DNA of 64,000 nt from contig NZ_JAYRCK010000025.1 in NCBI RefSeq assembly GCF_036409475.1, positions 25,424 through 89,423 on the forward strand, in the 5' to 3' direction. The translations under genes and the position numbers were made by a program. The stretch comes from Scandinavium sp036409475 (GTDB lineage: Bacteria; Pseudomonadota; Gammaproteobacteria; Enterobacterales; Enterobacteriaceae). Shown here one piece after another: positions 36,167 to 44,336 of the stretch. How positions within the stretch are numbered: the first letter of the stretch is position 1; every line of letters starts with the position of its first letter. The notes beneath the pieces are model-generated. The model ran no database searches. It was not told where the DNA came from and was given only the letters and a program-made list of their open reading frames with translations.

Positions 36167-36444
36167 CAGTGATAATCCTCATAGTTCAATACATGGGCGT
36201 TACCGTTAAAAAACTCAAAGGTCACACGCCAGTTTCCTGAAACGGTGATTGCCCAGACACCCTGACGTTCACCTTGTAATTCATGTAGCCGATATCCACG
36301 GAGGTTAAGATCGGTGACTGTTGTCGCCTCGTTCATTATGCTCAATCGGTTAAGTAAACGTTTGACATGCTTGGGGTTTACCCCGGACGCGTCGTTAAAA
36401 AAGAACAGGTCGCGTAATCCTTTATGCCGGAAGCTCATGATCAT
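36166..36444 (-). CDS. higB: HigB/RelE-type mRNA interferase toxin
   Basis: RelE-superfamily protein of the HigB group, 92 residues from the ATG at 36444. Typical pattern: FRHKGLRDLFF, NPKHVKRLLNRLSIMNEATTVTDL, LRGYRLHELQGERQGVWAITVSGNWRVTFEF, and the end VLNYEDYH with conserved catalytic-region Arg, Trp and His residues. It probably cleaves mRNA at the ribosome when HigA is degraded. An upstream in-frame ATG at 36468 is possible; I prefer 36444 because GGATGGCG precedes it. Activity is inferred from the family. Confidence 0.85.
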   Translation of the reverse strand: MIMSFRHKGLRDLFFFNDASGVNPKHVKRLLNRLSIMNEATTVTDLNLRGYRLHELQGERQGVWAITVSGNWRVTFEFFNGNAHVLNYEDYH

Positions 36445-36488
36445 CCATCGCCATCCTTGTTCCTTCATGAGGAACAGTGTAGTGAGTG

Positions 36489-36503
36489 TTGCGTGTGACG
36501 CAA
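36489..36503. promoter_or_regulatory. Probable HigA operator over the higBA promoter
   Basis: Perfect palindrome TTGCGT-GTG-ACGCAA. Read on the minus strand, its first half TTGCGT could be a -35 element 16 bases from TACACT (a -10) just before the toxin gene, so a protein bound here would block the promoter. HigA proteins commonly autoregulate at such short palindromes. Confidence 0.55.
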
Positions 36504-36661
36504 CAACTATTTTGCGTCCACGTGAAAGTACTCAGGAGATGGTGCACCTGAAAGGCGCGTGGAATGGCGTGAAGGCGGAAAAGGGGCTGAAAGTGGCTCG
36601 CAAGAATACAAAAATCCGGCCTCAAAACCGGATTTTTTGTCACTGAAGGGGATCAGAAAAT

Positions 36662-36841
36662 CTACACAAACTTCGCCAGAGGGTCAGCGGCGGCAAAGGC
36701 GACATCACGCTCGGCTTTCGGGGGATAGATCAGTTCATTGGTGATGGCAATTTTCAGCTTCCTGGCCTCTTCGCGCACCAGTTTCACCTGTTGATCCCAG
36801 ACTTCGGTATACACCGCGCCCCAGGCCCCTAAATCCAGGCA
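36662..36841 (-). pseudogene. Short C-terminal gene remnant
   Basis: Roughly 59 codons without a start, ending NELIYPPKAERDVAFAAADP-LAKFV and a stop. Codon use is chromosomal and the peptide looks real (LGAWGAVYTEVWDQQVKLV...), but I do not recognise the family. It ends where an oppositely oriented fragment begins, so this gap is probably deletion debris. Confidence 0.4.
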
Positions 36842-36847
36842 GGTTAC

Positions 36848-36982
36848 ATGGAAGAAGAGTTAGCCCGACATACGATCCTGGATTTGGCGCGCAAAATGCA
36901 CCGCAAAGCCCCGGACACCTTCGCCATTGAAGTCAAAGAGTGGATTTCGAACCGTCGCACACAGCAGACGAAAAGTGTCTGA
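36848..36982 (+). pseudogene. Small ORF or gene fragment, 44 residues
   Basis: MEEELARHTILDLARKMHRK followed by APDTFAIEVKEWISNRR to a stop. A helix-rich, protein-like composition but no good ribosome site, directly abutting the minus-strand remnant. Could be the tail of a larger lost gene or a genuine small protein; not recognised. Confidence 0.35.
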
Positions 36983-37000
36983 AGTTATGCTCTGAATTAA

Positions 37001-37190
37001 AAACGGCGCCTTGATGGCGCCGTTTCAGACTGCTGACAAAGAAGGAAAAAGCGTGGTTTTTCCTTCTTTGTGGTGAGCAGCCGAAAATCAATAAATTGAT
37101 TTTCCTTGTTTTTTTATTCGGTACCCTATGACAAATCTCATTCGTTAGAGGTTTGTCATCACTCTCAAACGGCGCCATTTGGCGCCGTTT
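37001..37190. repeat. Cluster of five stem-loops with repeated AAACGGCGCC hairpin
   Basis: In 190 bases there are: AAACGGCGCC/GGCGCCGTTT at 37001-37024; a perfect 15-bp inverted repeat (37036-37050 with 37057-37071, ACAAAGAAGGAAAAA); AATCAAT/ATTGATT near 37086-37101; TGACAAAT-CTC/GAG-GTTTGTCA at 37129-37158; and a second AAACGGCGCC/GGCGCCGTTT hairpin at 37167-37190. No gene fits. It lies just after adhP (minus). The outer hairpins may be terminators; the whole has the look of a small non-coding mobile repeat. Confidence 0.65.
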
Positions 37191-37207
37191 GTCTCTATGG
37201 GCTGAGA

Positions 37208-38218
37208 TTAATGACGCAGATTGATAACCATACGACCGCGAATCTGGCCTTGTTCCATTTCTTTGAAGATAGCGTTGATGTCTCCCAGTGGGCGCATCGT
37301 CACTTTCGGCACCACTTTGCCTTCGGCAGCAAACTGGAACGCTTCAATCAAATCCTGACGCGTGCCCACCAGCGAGCCGACAACCTGAATGCCATCCAGT
37401 ACCAGGCGTGGGATATCGAGACTCATGGATTCAGGCGGTAAGCCTACAGCCACAACGCGGCCGCCAGCGCGTACTGCATCAACTGCGGAGTTGAACGCTG
37501 CTTTTGCAACAGCTGTGACGACAGCCGCATGCGCGCCACCCGTTTTTTCCTGCACGATCTTCGCTGCATCTTCGCTACGGGAATTGATGGTTAAATCGGC
37601 CCCCATTTCTGCCGCCAGTTTCAGCTGCTCGTCATTCACATCGAGCGCAATGACTTTGGCATTGAAGACGTTTTTAGCATATTGCAGCGCCAGATTTCCC
37701 AGACCGCCAAGGCCATAAATAGCAATCCACTGACCCGGTTTGATACCAGAAACTTTCACCGCTTTATAGGTGGTGACACCCGCGCAGGTGATGCTGCTGG
37801 CTGCGGCGGATTCCAGTCCGTCAGGCACTTTGACCGCGTAATCGGCCACCACGATGCACTCTTCGGCCATGCCACCATCGACACTGTAACCGGCGTTTTT
37901 CACATCACGGCACAGCGTTTCGTTGCCGCTATTACAATATTCGCAGTGCCCGCAGCCTTCAAAGAACCATGCCACGCTGGCGCGATCGCCAGGCTTGAGG
38001 GACGTTACGCCGGGCCCAACTTCTTTCACTACCCCAATGCCTTCATGACCCAGGATCACCCCGGTTTTATCGCCAAAATCGCCATTCTTCACGTGAAGGT
38101 CAGTGTGACAGACGCCGCAACATTCCATCTTCAGCAAGGCTTCGCCATGATTGAGCGGGCGAAGGGTTTTCTCTGTGACAGTGACTTGATGATCGTGTGT
38201 AACTACAGCAGCCTTCAT
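37208..38218 (-). CDS. adhP: Ethanol-active zinc alcohol dehydrogenase AdhP
   Basis: Zinc-dependent medium-chain dehydrogenase converting ethanol and other primary alcohols to aldehydes with NAD, 336 residues as in E. coli. Catalytic-zinc residues are in CCGVCHTDLH (about 36-45) and GHEG (about 61); structural-zinc cysteines in CGHCEYCNSGNETLC (about 90-104); the NAD fold in GLGGLGNLALQYAKN (about 172). The start has AAAGGAG. Known K-12 neighbours fdn and maeA are conserved, but an ABC-F gene is inserted between adhP and maeA here. Confidence 0.95.
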   Translation of the reverse strand: MKAAVVTHDHQVTVTEKTLRPLNHGEALLKMECCGVCHTDLHVKNGDFGDKTGVILGHEGIGVVKEVGPGVTSLKPGDRASVAWFFEGCGHCEYCNSGNETLCRDVKNAGYSVDGGMAEECIVVADYAVKVPDGLESAAASSITCAGVTTYKAVKVSGIKPGQWIAIYGLGGLGNLALQYAKNVFNAKVIALDVNDEQLKLAAEMGADLTINSRSEDAAKIVQEKTGGAHAAVVTAVAKAAFNSAVDAVRAGGRVVAVGLPPESMSLDIPRLVLDGIQVVGSLVGTRQDLIEAFQFAAEGKVVPKVTMRPLGDINAIFKEMEQGQIRGRMVINLRH

Positions 38219-38451
38219 AGATTTCTCCTTTTAGAAATGAAAATCTGCAATGCAGGCACGGCGTTTTGAGGGACGTCGTTACTTCTTTAGGGTTAATGCT
38301 TTTGCACTGAGAAGCAAGAGATCGGAAACACAAAGTCATAATTTTACAGGAATTGGTAGGATAAGCCGCCATCAAACTCATAAGTTTGATTTATATATGC
38401 GCAAGGAATCACTGAAAAAAAACAGGCACCGAAGTGCCTGTCAAAGAGAGG

Positions 38452-40170
38452 TTAGAGTGTTTCCAGCCGCTGTGTCAGTTCGGCAATTTCCTCCTGCCAT
38501 ACCTTCTGCGACTGCGGTTTTTGATGCTTTGGCTTACGGGCTTTATCTTCCGCCAGTAAGGTTTCAAGCAGCACCAGCCGCTCAAGCAGGGCATCATTGT
38601 CGTGATTTAGCTCAACGGGCGCCGATGCTGATTGACGCTGTTGCTCTGGCTGATGTTGCTCACTCAGTCGGGCCCATGCGGCGTCGGCATCGTGCCATTC
38701 CTCCAGTTGTCCGTTGTGGATAAGCCAGAAGCGATTGCAGCTCTGTTGCATCAGATGACGGTCGTGGCTGACCAGCAGCACGCCACCGGCAAAAGTTTGC
38801 AGCGTTTCTGCCAACGCTTCTTTGCCTTCCATATCCAGATGGTTGGTCGGTTCATCCAGCAGCAACAAGCTATAGCGCGCCAGCGTCAGGCCGACAAATA
38901 GCAACCGCGAGCGTTCTCCGCCGCTGAGCGAATCCACCCGTTGGCCGTGACGTATCCACGGAAAACCAGCGCTAATCAGCGCCATTTTTCTGTCCTCTGG
39001 CGCGGGGGCGAAGGGCTCCAGCGCGTCGAACAGTGTGGCGTCATCGGGCAGTTGATGTAACGTCTGGTCGTAATACCCCAGATTCACCCGAGGATGAATT
39101 TTCAGCGCATTCGTCTCAGAATTATCACAGTATTGTTGCCAGATAAGCCTGAGCAGCGAAGATTTTCCGCAGCCATTGCGGCCAATCAGCGCAACCCGAT
39201 CGCCACTTTTTAGCCGTGCGATAGGCACGCTGAACAGCGCAGAGGCTTGCAGAGCTGGCGAGACCGCAAGGTTCTCCAGTTCCAGCAAGCGGTCTGCCTG
39301 CAAGGCATCGCCATGAAGCTGCAATTGCCACTGGCTGCCCGCCGTCACGTCGGTTTGTGATTCCTTCAGCCGTTCGACCTGTTTCTCCATTTGTTTCGCT
39401 TTGCGTGACAAGTCTTCGTTGTCATACACGTGGCCCCAGGTCGCGAGCCGCTTCGCACTGGCCGCCACACGGTCAATCTCCTTTTGCTCAGCTTTGAAAC
39501 GCAGGGCATCGCTTTCATCCCGCTCCGCCAGCGCCTGACGCGCTGCGCTGCAAGGCAGGGAAAAACAGTGCACTTTCTGGTCTCGCAAAACCCAGCTGGT
39601 GTTGGTGACGTTGTCGAGCAACTGCCTGTCGTGCGAGACCAGAATAAAGCTGCCGTTCCAGCTTTTGATAAAGCTTTCCAGCCACAGCAACGTGGGCAAA
39701 TCCAGGTGGTTGCTTGGCTCATCGAGCAGCAAAACGTCTGGCTGTTTGATCAGTGCGCGTGCCAGCAGTAGCCGCGTGTGCTGCCCGCCGCTTAATGTGG
39801 CAGACGTTAGTGCAGTGTCGGCAAGGCTAAAGCCCATTTCAGCAAGCAAGGCTTCGACGCGCCAGCGCTGGCTGTCGTGCTCACTGTGAGGGATGTTGTC
39901 GAGAACAGCCTCCAGCAGTGTTAGCGGTGCCAATGAATCAGGCAGATGCTGTTCAACACGCGCCACCAGACAAGCACTGGCTTGCGTGACATAGCCTGAA
40001 GAGGGCGCAAGGGAGCCATCCAGCAGTTTTAGCAGGGTACTTTTTCCGCAGCCGTTGTAGCCAATCAGCCCGACGCGGTCGCCTTTTTTCAGGGTAAAAG
40101 AGAGATCGGAAAATAACGGACCGAAGGCCGTTTCCATGCACAGAGAGTGTGTGCTCAGTAGTGTGCTCAT
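38452..40170 (-). CDS. ABC-F family ATPase
   Basis: A 572-residue soluble protein with two ABC domains and no membrane part. Walker A motifs are GYNGCGKST (about 37-45) and GRNGCGKSS (about 334-342); signatures LSGGQHTRLLLARAL and LSGGERSRLLFVGLTLA; Walker B VLLLDEPSNHLD and LLLLDEPTNHLD. The linker between domains is charged and helical (about 235-275) and the C-terminal 60 residues are Lys/Gln-rich. ABC-F proteins act on the ribosome, either in translation control or in antibiotic protection. Which role applies is not visible. Its 310-base 5' region carries a short leader ORF and alternative hairpins, suggesting attenuation control. Confidence 0.88.
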   Translation of the reverse strand: MSTLLSTHSLCMETAFGPLFSDLSFTLKKGDRVGLIGYNGCGKSTLLKLLDGSLAPSSGYVTQASACLVARVEQHLPDSLAPLTLLEAVLDNIPHSEHDSQRWRVEALLAEMGFSLADTALTSATLSGGQHTRLLLARALIKQPDVLLLDEPSNHLDLPTLLWLESFIKSWNGSFILVSHDRQLLDNVTNTSWVLRDQKVHCFSLPCSAARQALAERDESDALRFKAEQKEIDRVAASAKRLATWGHVYDNEDLSRKAKQMEKQVERLKESQTDVTAGSQWQLQLHGDALQADRLLELENLAVSPALQASALFSVPIARLKSGDRVALIGRNGCGKSSLLRLIWQQYCDNSETNALKIHPRVNLGYYDQTLHQLPDDATLFDALEPFAPAPEDRKMALISAGFPWIRHGQRVDSLSGGERSRLLFVGLTLARYSLLLLDEPTNHLDMEGKEALAETLQTFAGGVLLVSHDRHLMQQSCNRFWLIHNGQLEEWHDADAAWARLSEQHQPEQQRQSASAPVELNHDNDALLERLVLLETLLAEDKARKPKHQKPQSQKVWQEEIAELTQRLETL

Positions 40171-40382
40171 AGAACTTACTCAAGTGTTACTGGCGTCGAA
40201 ACGCCTCGTCAAAAATAGCCGACGATAACTCAGTAAGCCCGAGGGAAGGGATTTACGCTTTTAGTGTCTTCGCTCAAGCAGAAGTTATCGCAGCACGGTA
40301 CGAGTAACGCTTGAGCTGGCGCGATCACCAAAAGTATGTGAAACATTGAAAATTTCACAGTACAGCATGGGGGTCCTCCTTA
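40171..40382 (-). promoter_or_regulatory. Candidate translation attenuator upstream of the ABC-F gene
   Basis: Leader segment A (40303-40315, within the leader ORF) can pair in 12 of 13 positions with segment D (40179-40191), which covers part of the ABC-F ribosome-binding region (GAGTAAG at 40175-40181). Segment A also overlaps GCTCAAGC (minus strand), which pairs perfectly with segment B (40272-40279). A further 8-bp pair CGATAACT/AGTTATCG joins 40223-40230 with 40283-40290 over the leader stop codon. A-B and A-D exclude each other, the pattern of ribosome-stalling attenuators. Pairings are seen; function is inferred. Confidence 0.5.
40285..40368 (-). CDS. Leader peptide of the ABC-F gene (27 residues)
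   Basis: Short ORF MLYCEIFNVSHTFGDRASSS plus VTRTVLR, preceded at ideal distance by the perfect ribosome site AAGGAGG (40376-40382), far stronger than that of the ABC-F gene itself. It ends 115 bases before the ABC-F start. A strongly translated short ORF whose codons (S-S-V-T) contain a sequence complementary to the downstream ribosome site is the hallmark of antibiotic-inducible leaders such as those before erm and some ABC-F genes. The ORF may be longer if an upstream ATG is used, but only this start has a ribosome site. Confidence 0.6.
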   Translation of the reverse strand: MLYCEIFNVSHTFGDRASSSVTRTVLR

Positions 40383-40479
40383 TGTATTCAGCAAGTTGAT
40401 GGGTGAAGGCAGTGTAGCGAGGAAGTGGGCAAAGCGGAACCCTACAATTTGTCGTAGGGTTCACAAACAAAAGCGAAGA

Positions 40480-42177
40480 TTAGATGGAGGTGCGGCGGTA
40501 GCTGCGGTATTCCGGCTGCCAGAAGTTGTCGTCGATAGCCTGTTGCAGCGCTTCGGCTGAGGTTTTCACCGCCACGCCTTGCTGCTGGGCCATTTTACCG
40601 ACCGCAAACGCGATGGCTCGCGAGACAACGTGAATGTCTTTCAGCTCTGGCAACACCAGCCCTTCGCCGTTATTCACCAACGGTGAATGCTTCGCCAGCG
40701 TTTCACTGGCCGACATCAGCATATCGTCGGTAATACGGGAAGCGCCGGAGGCAATCACACCCAGACCAATTCCCGGGAAGATGTAGGAGTTATTGCACTG
40801 CGCAATCGGATAGGTTTTCTCTTTCCACACCACCGGCGCGAATGGGCTACCCGTCGCAACCAGCGCACAGCCTTCCGTCCAGGTGATGATGTCCTGCGGC
40901 GTAGCTTCCACGCGTGAAGTTGGGTTGGACAGCGGCATCACGATAGGGCGCGGGCAGTGCTTGTGCATTTCACGGATTATCTCTTCAGTGAAAAGCCCGG
41001 TTTGCCCGGACACGCCAATCAGGATGTCCGGCTTCACGTTGCGCACCACATCCAGCAGCGACAGCACGTCTTCGCTGGTATCCCACGTTTGCAGGTTTTC
41101 GCGCTTTTGCACCAGCTTATTCTGGAACGGCAACAGGTTCGGCATCTGATTGGTCAGCAGACCAAAACGGTCAACCATGAACACCCGGGCACGCGCTTGC
41201 TCTTCGCTTAACTCTTCACGCTGAATTTGCGCGATGATTTGTTCTGCAATGCCACACCCGGCAGAACCGGCACCCAGGAACACGATTTTCTGTTCGCTCA
41301 ACTGGCTGCCTGCTGCACGACTGGCGGCGATCAGCGTGCCGACAGTGACCGCGGCGGTACCCTGAATATCATCGTTAAAGGAGCAGATTTCATCGCGATA
41401 ACGGTTGAGCAGCGGCATCGCGTTTTTCTGGGCGAAGTCTTCGAACTGCAACAGCACGTCTGGCCAGCGTTGTTTAACGGCCTGAATGAAATCGTCCACG
41501 AACTGGTAGTAATCTTCATCTGTGATACGTGGGTGACGCCAGCCCATATACAGCGGATCGTTCAGCAACTGCTGATTGTTGGTGCCCACGTCCAGCACCA
41601 CTGGCAGCGTATACGCCGGGCTGATCCCGCCGCACGCGGTATACAGCGACAGCTTACCAATAGGAATGCCCATCCCGCCGATGCCCTGGTCACCCAGGCC
41701 CAGAATACGTTCGCCATCGGTGACCACAATCACTTTGATGTTGTGGTTTGGCACGTTCTGCAGAATGTCGTCCATGTTGTGGCGGTTTTCATAGGAGATA
41801 AACACGCCGCGGGAACGGCGATAAATCTCGGAGAAACGTTCACAAGCGGCACCCACCGTTGGGGTGTAGATAACCGGCATCATCTCGTCGAGGTGGTTTT
41901 CGACCAGACGGTAGAAGAGGGTTTCGTTGGTGTCCTGGATATTGCGCAGGTAAATGTGTTTGTCGATTTCCGTTTTGAAGCCCTGGTACTGGATCCAGGC
42001 GCGCTCAGCCTGTTCTTCGATGGTTTCGACCACTTCAGGCAGCAACCCTAACAGGTTGAAATTACGGCGCTCTTCGATGCTGAATGCGCTGCCCTTGTTG
42101 AGCAACGGAAACTCCAGCAACACGGGACCAGCATAGGGAATATAGAGAGAACGGTTTTTTTTATGGTTAAGTAACAT
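40480..42177 (-). CDS. maeA: NAD-dependent malic enzyme MaeA (SfcA)
   Basis: Oxidative decarboxylation of malate to pyruvate with NAD. It has 565 residues, the E. coli length, when started at 42177, where AAAGGA stands at proper distance; an ATG at 42186 is too close to that site. The malic-enzyme signature FNDDIQGTAAVTVGTL (about 256-271), NAD-fold GAGSAGCGIAEQI (about 292) and IYTPTVGAACERFS (about 100) are clear. K-12 order adhP-maeA-sra is kept apart from the ABC-F insertion. Confidence 0.96.
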   Translation of the reverse strand: MLLNHKKNRSLYIPYAGPVLLEFPLLNKGSAFSIEERRNFNLLGLLPEVVETIEEQAERAWIQYQGFKTEIDKHIYLRNIQDTNETLFYRLVENHLDEMMPVIYTPTVGAACERFSEIYRRSRGVFISYENRHNMDDILQNVPNHNIKVIVVTDGERILGLGDQGIGGMGIPIGKLSLYTACGGISPAYTLPVVLDVGTNNQQLLNDPLYMGWRHPRITDEDYYQFVDDFIQAVKQRWPDVLLQFEDFAQKNAMPLLNRYRDEICSFNDDIQGTAAVTVGTLIAASRAAGSQLSEQKIVFLGAGSAGCGIAEQIIAQIQREELSEEQARARVFMVDRFGLLTNQMPNLLPFQNKLVQKRENLQTWDTSEDVLSLLDVVRNVKPDILIGVSGQTGLFTEEIIREMHKHCPRPIVMPLSNPTSRVEATPQDIITWTEGCALVATGSPFAPVVWKEKTYPIAQCNNSYIFPGIGLGVIASGASRITDDMLMSASETLAKHSPLVNNGEGLVLPELKDIHVVSRAIAFAVGKMAQQQGVAVKTSAEALQQAIDDNFWQPEYRSYRRTSI

Positions 42178-42290
42178 CACACGCATCCTTTGTCATCACG
42201 TCAGGCCCGGAGTTGCAAAGCGTTAGGGTCTGGCAGGGTCTTCGGCGCGGCAAAGTATAAAGCAAGTGTTAATGAAAGTGAGTTGATTAA

Positions 42291-42327
42291 TTAAAAAAAC
42301 ACCTTCTTTTGGGAAAGAAGGTGTTTG
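42291..42327 (-). terminator. Terminator of sra
   Basis: On the minus strand AAACACCTTCTTT pairs with AAAGAAGGTGTTT around a short CCCA-type loop, followed by TTTTT. It lies between sra and maeA. Confidence 0.85.
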
Positions 42328-42349
42328 TCGTTATCGAAAAGCGCAGCCG

Positions 42350-42490
42350 TTATTCGGCGCGACGTTTGCGGCCGGTGGCGTGAGCGTGGTTAACCTGAGT
42401 TTCCGAATCGCCCTCGATAAGGACTTTTTTCTGATTGGACAGCTTGTAGTTCAAGCCAAGGATATGACGTGCCTGACGGTTCGATTTCAT
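42350..42490 (-). CDS. sra: Stationary-phase ribosome-associated protein Sra (RpsV)
   Basis: A 46-residue basic protein, MKSNRQARHILGLNYKLSNQ..., ending GRKRRAE, clearly homologous to the 45-residue E. coli Sra that binds 30S subunits in stationary phase. AGGAG precedes the ATG at 42490. It is upstream of maeA in the same direction, as in K-12. Confidence 0.93.
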   Translation of the reverse strand: MKSNRQARHILGLNYKLSNQKKVLIEGDSETQVNHAHATGRKRRAE

Positions 42491-42752
42491 TCTGACTCCT
42501 TTAATCCTGTGAATGGTTTCAAGGCCAACACCGGCGAGGCCGGTCGAAATGTTACCCATAGAGCAGGTGTATTATTGCCTGCGAGAGTGATAGTTGACCA
42601 TTCTGCGCAAAATAGCAACACAGCCCGTCCGTTTCAGGAACTCTCCGAGGGTTTAACCCTTTGTGCGACTGTCATCCGACCGCCATTTCCCTGGACTATG
42701 CTGATGATTCGCTCTTTTTGTGTTCAATCCGATTCAGCCATGAGGTCCGTCG

Positions 42753-43801
42753 ATGAAAGTTTTAGGTTATGCCGCACAAAACCCCACGACGCCGCTAGCG
42801 CCGTTTTCCTTTGAACGCCGCGAACCGCGTCCTGACGATGTGGTTATCGAGGTGCTTTACTGTGGCGTTTGTCACTCAGACTTGCATCAGGCGCGCAACG
42901 ACTGGGGATTCAGTACTTATCCCATCGTGCCGGGGCATGAAATTGTCGGCAAGGTGGTTGCGGTTGGTGACAGTGTCACTAAGTTCAAGCCCGGCGAGTT
43001 AGCTGCCATTGGCTGTATGGTTGATTCCTGCCGCGTGTGTTCTCCGTGTAAGGAAGGGCTGGAACAGTACTGCGAGGAAGGCAACGTCCAGACTTATAAC
43101 GGCCACGACCGTCACGATCATCAGACAACTTACGGCGGTTACTCGCAAACCATTCTTGCCAGCCAGGACTTTGTTTTGCGTATTCCGGAAGGGCTGGATC
43201 TGAAAGGTGCCGCGCCATTACTGTGTGCGGGCATTACTACCGGTCGCCACTGCGCCACTGGAATATTGATGAAAGCAGCAAAGTTGCCGTGATTGGGCTT
43301 GGTGGCCTGGGGCATATGGGGCTGAAGCTGGCCCATGCACTGGGTGCTGAAGTCACGCTGTTCACACGTTCACCGGGGAAAGAAGCAGATGCCCGTCGTC
43401 TGGGCGCGCACAACGTGGTGTTGTCTACCGACAGCGATCAAATGGCCTCGGTCAGAAATCAGTTCGATCTGATTATCGATACCGTGCCGTATGAGCATGA
43501 TATCAACCCGTATCTGCCCACGCTGGCGCTGGATGGCACGCTGGTGTTTGTCGGTTTGCTTGGCGATACGCCTGAATTTAATACTATCCCGATGCTGGTT
43601 AACCGTCGTTCAATCGCCGGTTCCGCCATTGGTGGTATTGCGGAAACCCAGGAGATGCTGGATTTCTGCGCAGAGAAAGGCATTGCGGCGGACGTTGAAG
43701 TTATCGACATCCAGCACATTAATGAAGCCTATGAACGCCTGCTGAAAAGTGATGTGAAATACCGCTTTGTGATTGATATGGCCTCATTGAAGGCGAGCTG
43801 A
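42753..43801 (+). pseudogene. Zinc alcohol/aldehyde dehydrogenase (YahK/AdhA-like), frameshifted
   Basis: Cinnamyl-alcohol-dehydrogenase-type NADPH enzyme. The first frame (from 42753, MKVLGYAAQNPTTPL) carries CGVCHSDLHQARNDWG, PGHEIVGKV and four structural cysteines CRVCSPCKEGLEQYC. It breaks at 43241-43242, where homologues read ITTWSPLRHWNI, and one base appears missing (ACC-GG-TCG). The second frame continues SPLRHWNIDESSKVAVIGLGGLGHMGLKLA to the natural end MASLKAS. Intact, the protein would be about 349 residues. A single-base deletion or a sequencing error are equally possible; as written the NADP-binding domain is not joined to the catalytic domain. Confidence 0.88.
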
Positions 43802-43847
43802 GCAGCGTGTTCTATACTTATTAGCCCAATGGAAAGAGGAGAGAACG

Positions 43848-44276
43848 ATGACAATCCATAAGAAAGGTCAGGCTCACTGGGAAGGGGATCTGAAGCGCGG
43901 TAAAGGGACAGTCTCTACAGAAAGTGGAGTACTGAATCAACAGCCGTATGGCTTTAACACCCGCTTTGAAGGGGCAAAGGGCTCCAATCCGGAAGAGCTG
44001 ATTGCCGCCGCCCACGCCGCCTGTTTCTCGATGGCGCTGTCACTGATGCTCAGTGAAGCGGGCCACACCGCCACTTCAATTAACACCGAAGCGACAGTCT
44101 CGCTCGATAAAGTAGATGCAGGATTTGCCATCACCAAAGTCGCGCTGCAAAGTAAGATTGCGGTGCCGGATATCGATGCGGGCAAATTTGACGAAATCAT
44201 TCAGAAAGCCAAAGCCGGTTGCCCGGTATCACAGGTACTGAAAGCTGAGATTACTCTTGATTATCAGCTGAACTAA
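43848..44276 (+). CDS. osmC: Osmotically inducible organic hydroperoxide peroxidase OsmC
   Basis: Thiol peroxidase of the OsmC/Ohr family reducing organic hydroperoxides, 142 residues (E. coli 143). The two reactive cysteines are in AHAACFSMALSLML (about Cys59) and KAGCPVSQVLKAEITLDY (about Cys125). It starts MTIHKKGQAHWEGDLKRG with GAGGAGAG upstream. RpoS and osmotic control are known for the homologue. A REP element follows the stop. Confidence 0.95.
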   Translation: MTIHKKGQAHWEGDLKRGKGTVSTESGVLNQQPYGFNTRFEGAKGSNPEELIAAAHAACFSMALSLMLSEAGHTATSINTEATVSLDKVDAGFAITKVALQSKIAVPDIDAGKFDEIIQKAKAGCPVSQVLKAEITLDYQLN

Positions 44277-44287
44277 ATGGGCTGATT

Positions 44288-44320
44288 GCCGGGTGGCGCT
44301 TGCGCTAACCCGGCCTACAA
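44288..44320. repeat. REP element between osmC and the MFS gene
   Basis: GCCGGGTGGCGC-TT-GCGCTAACCCGGC followed by CTACAAA, a typical enterobacterial REP palindrome between convergent genes. Confidence 0.88.
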
Positions 44321-44336
44321 AAGTCAGAGTTGTTAC

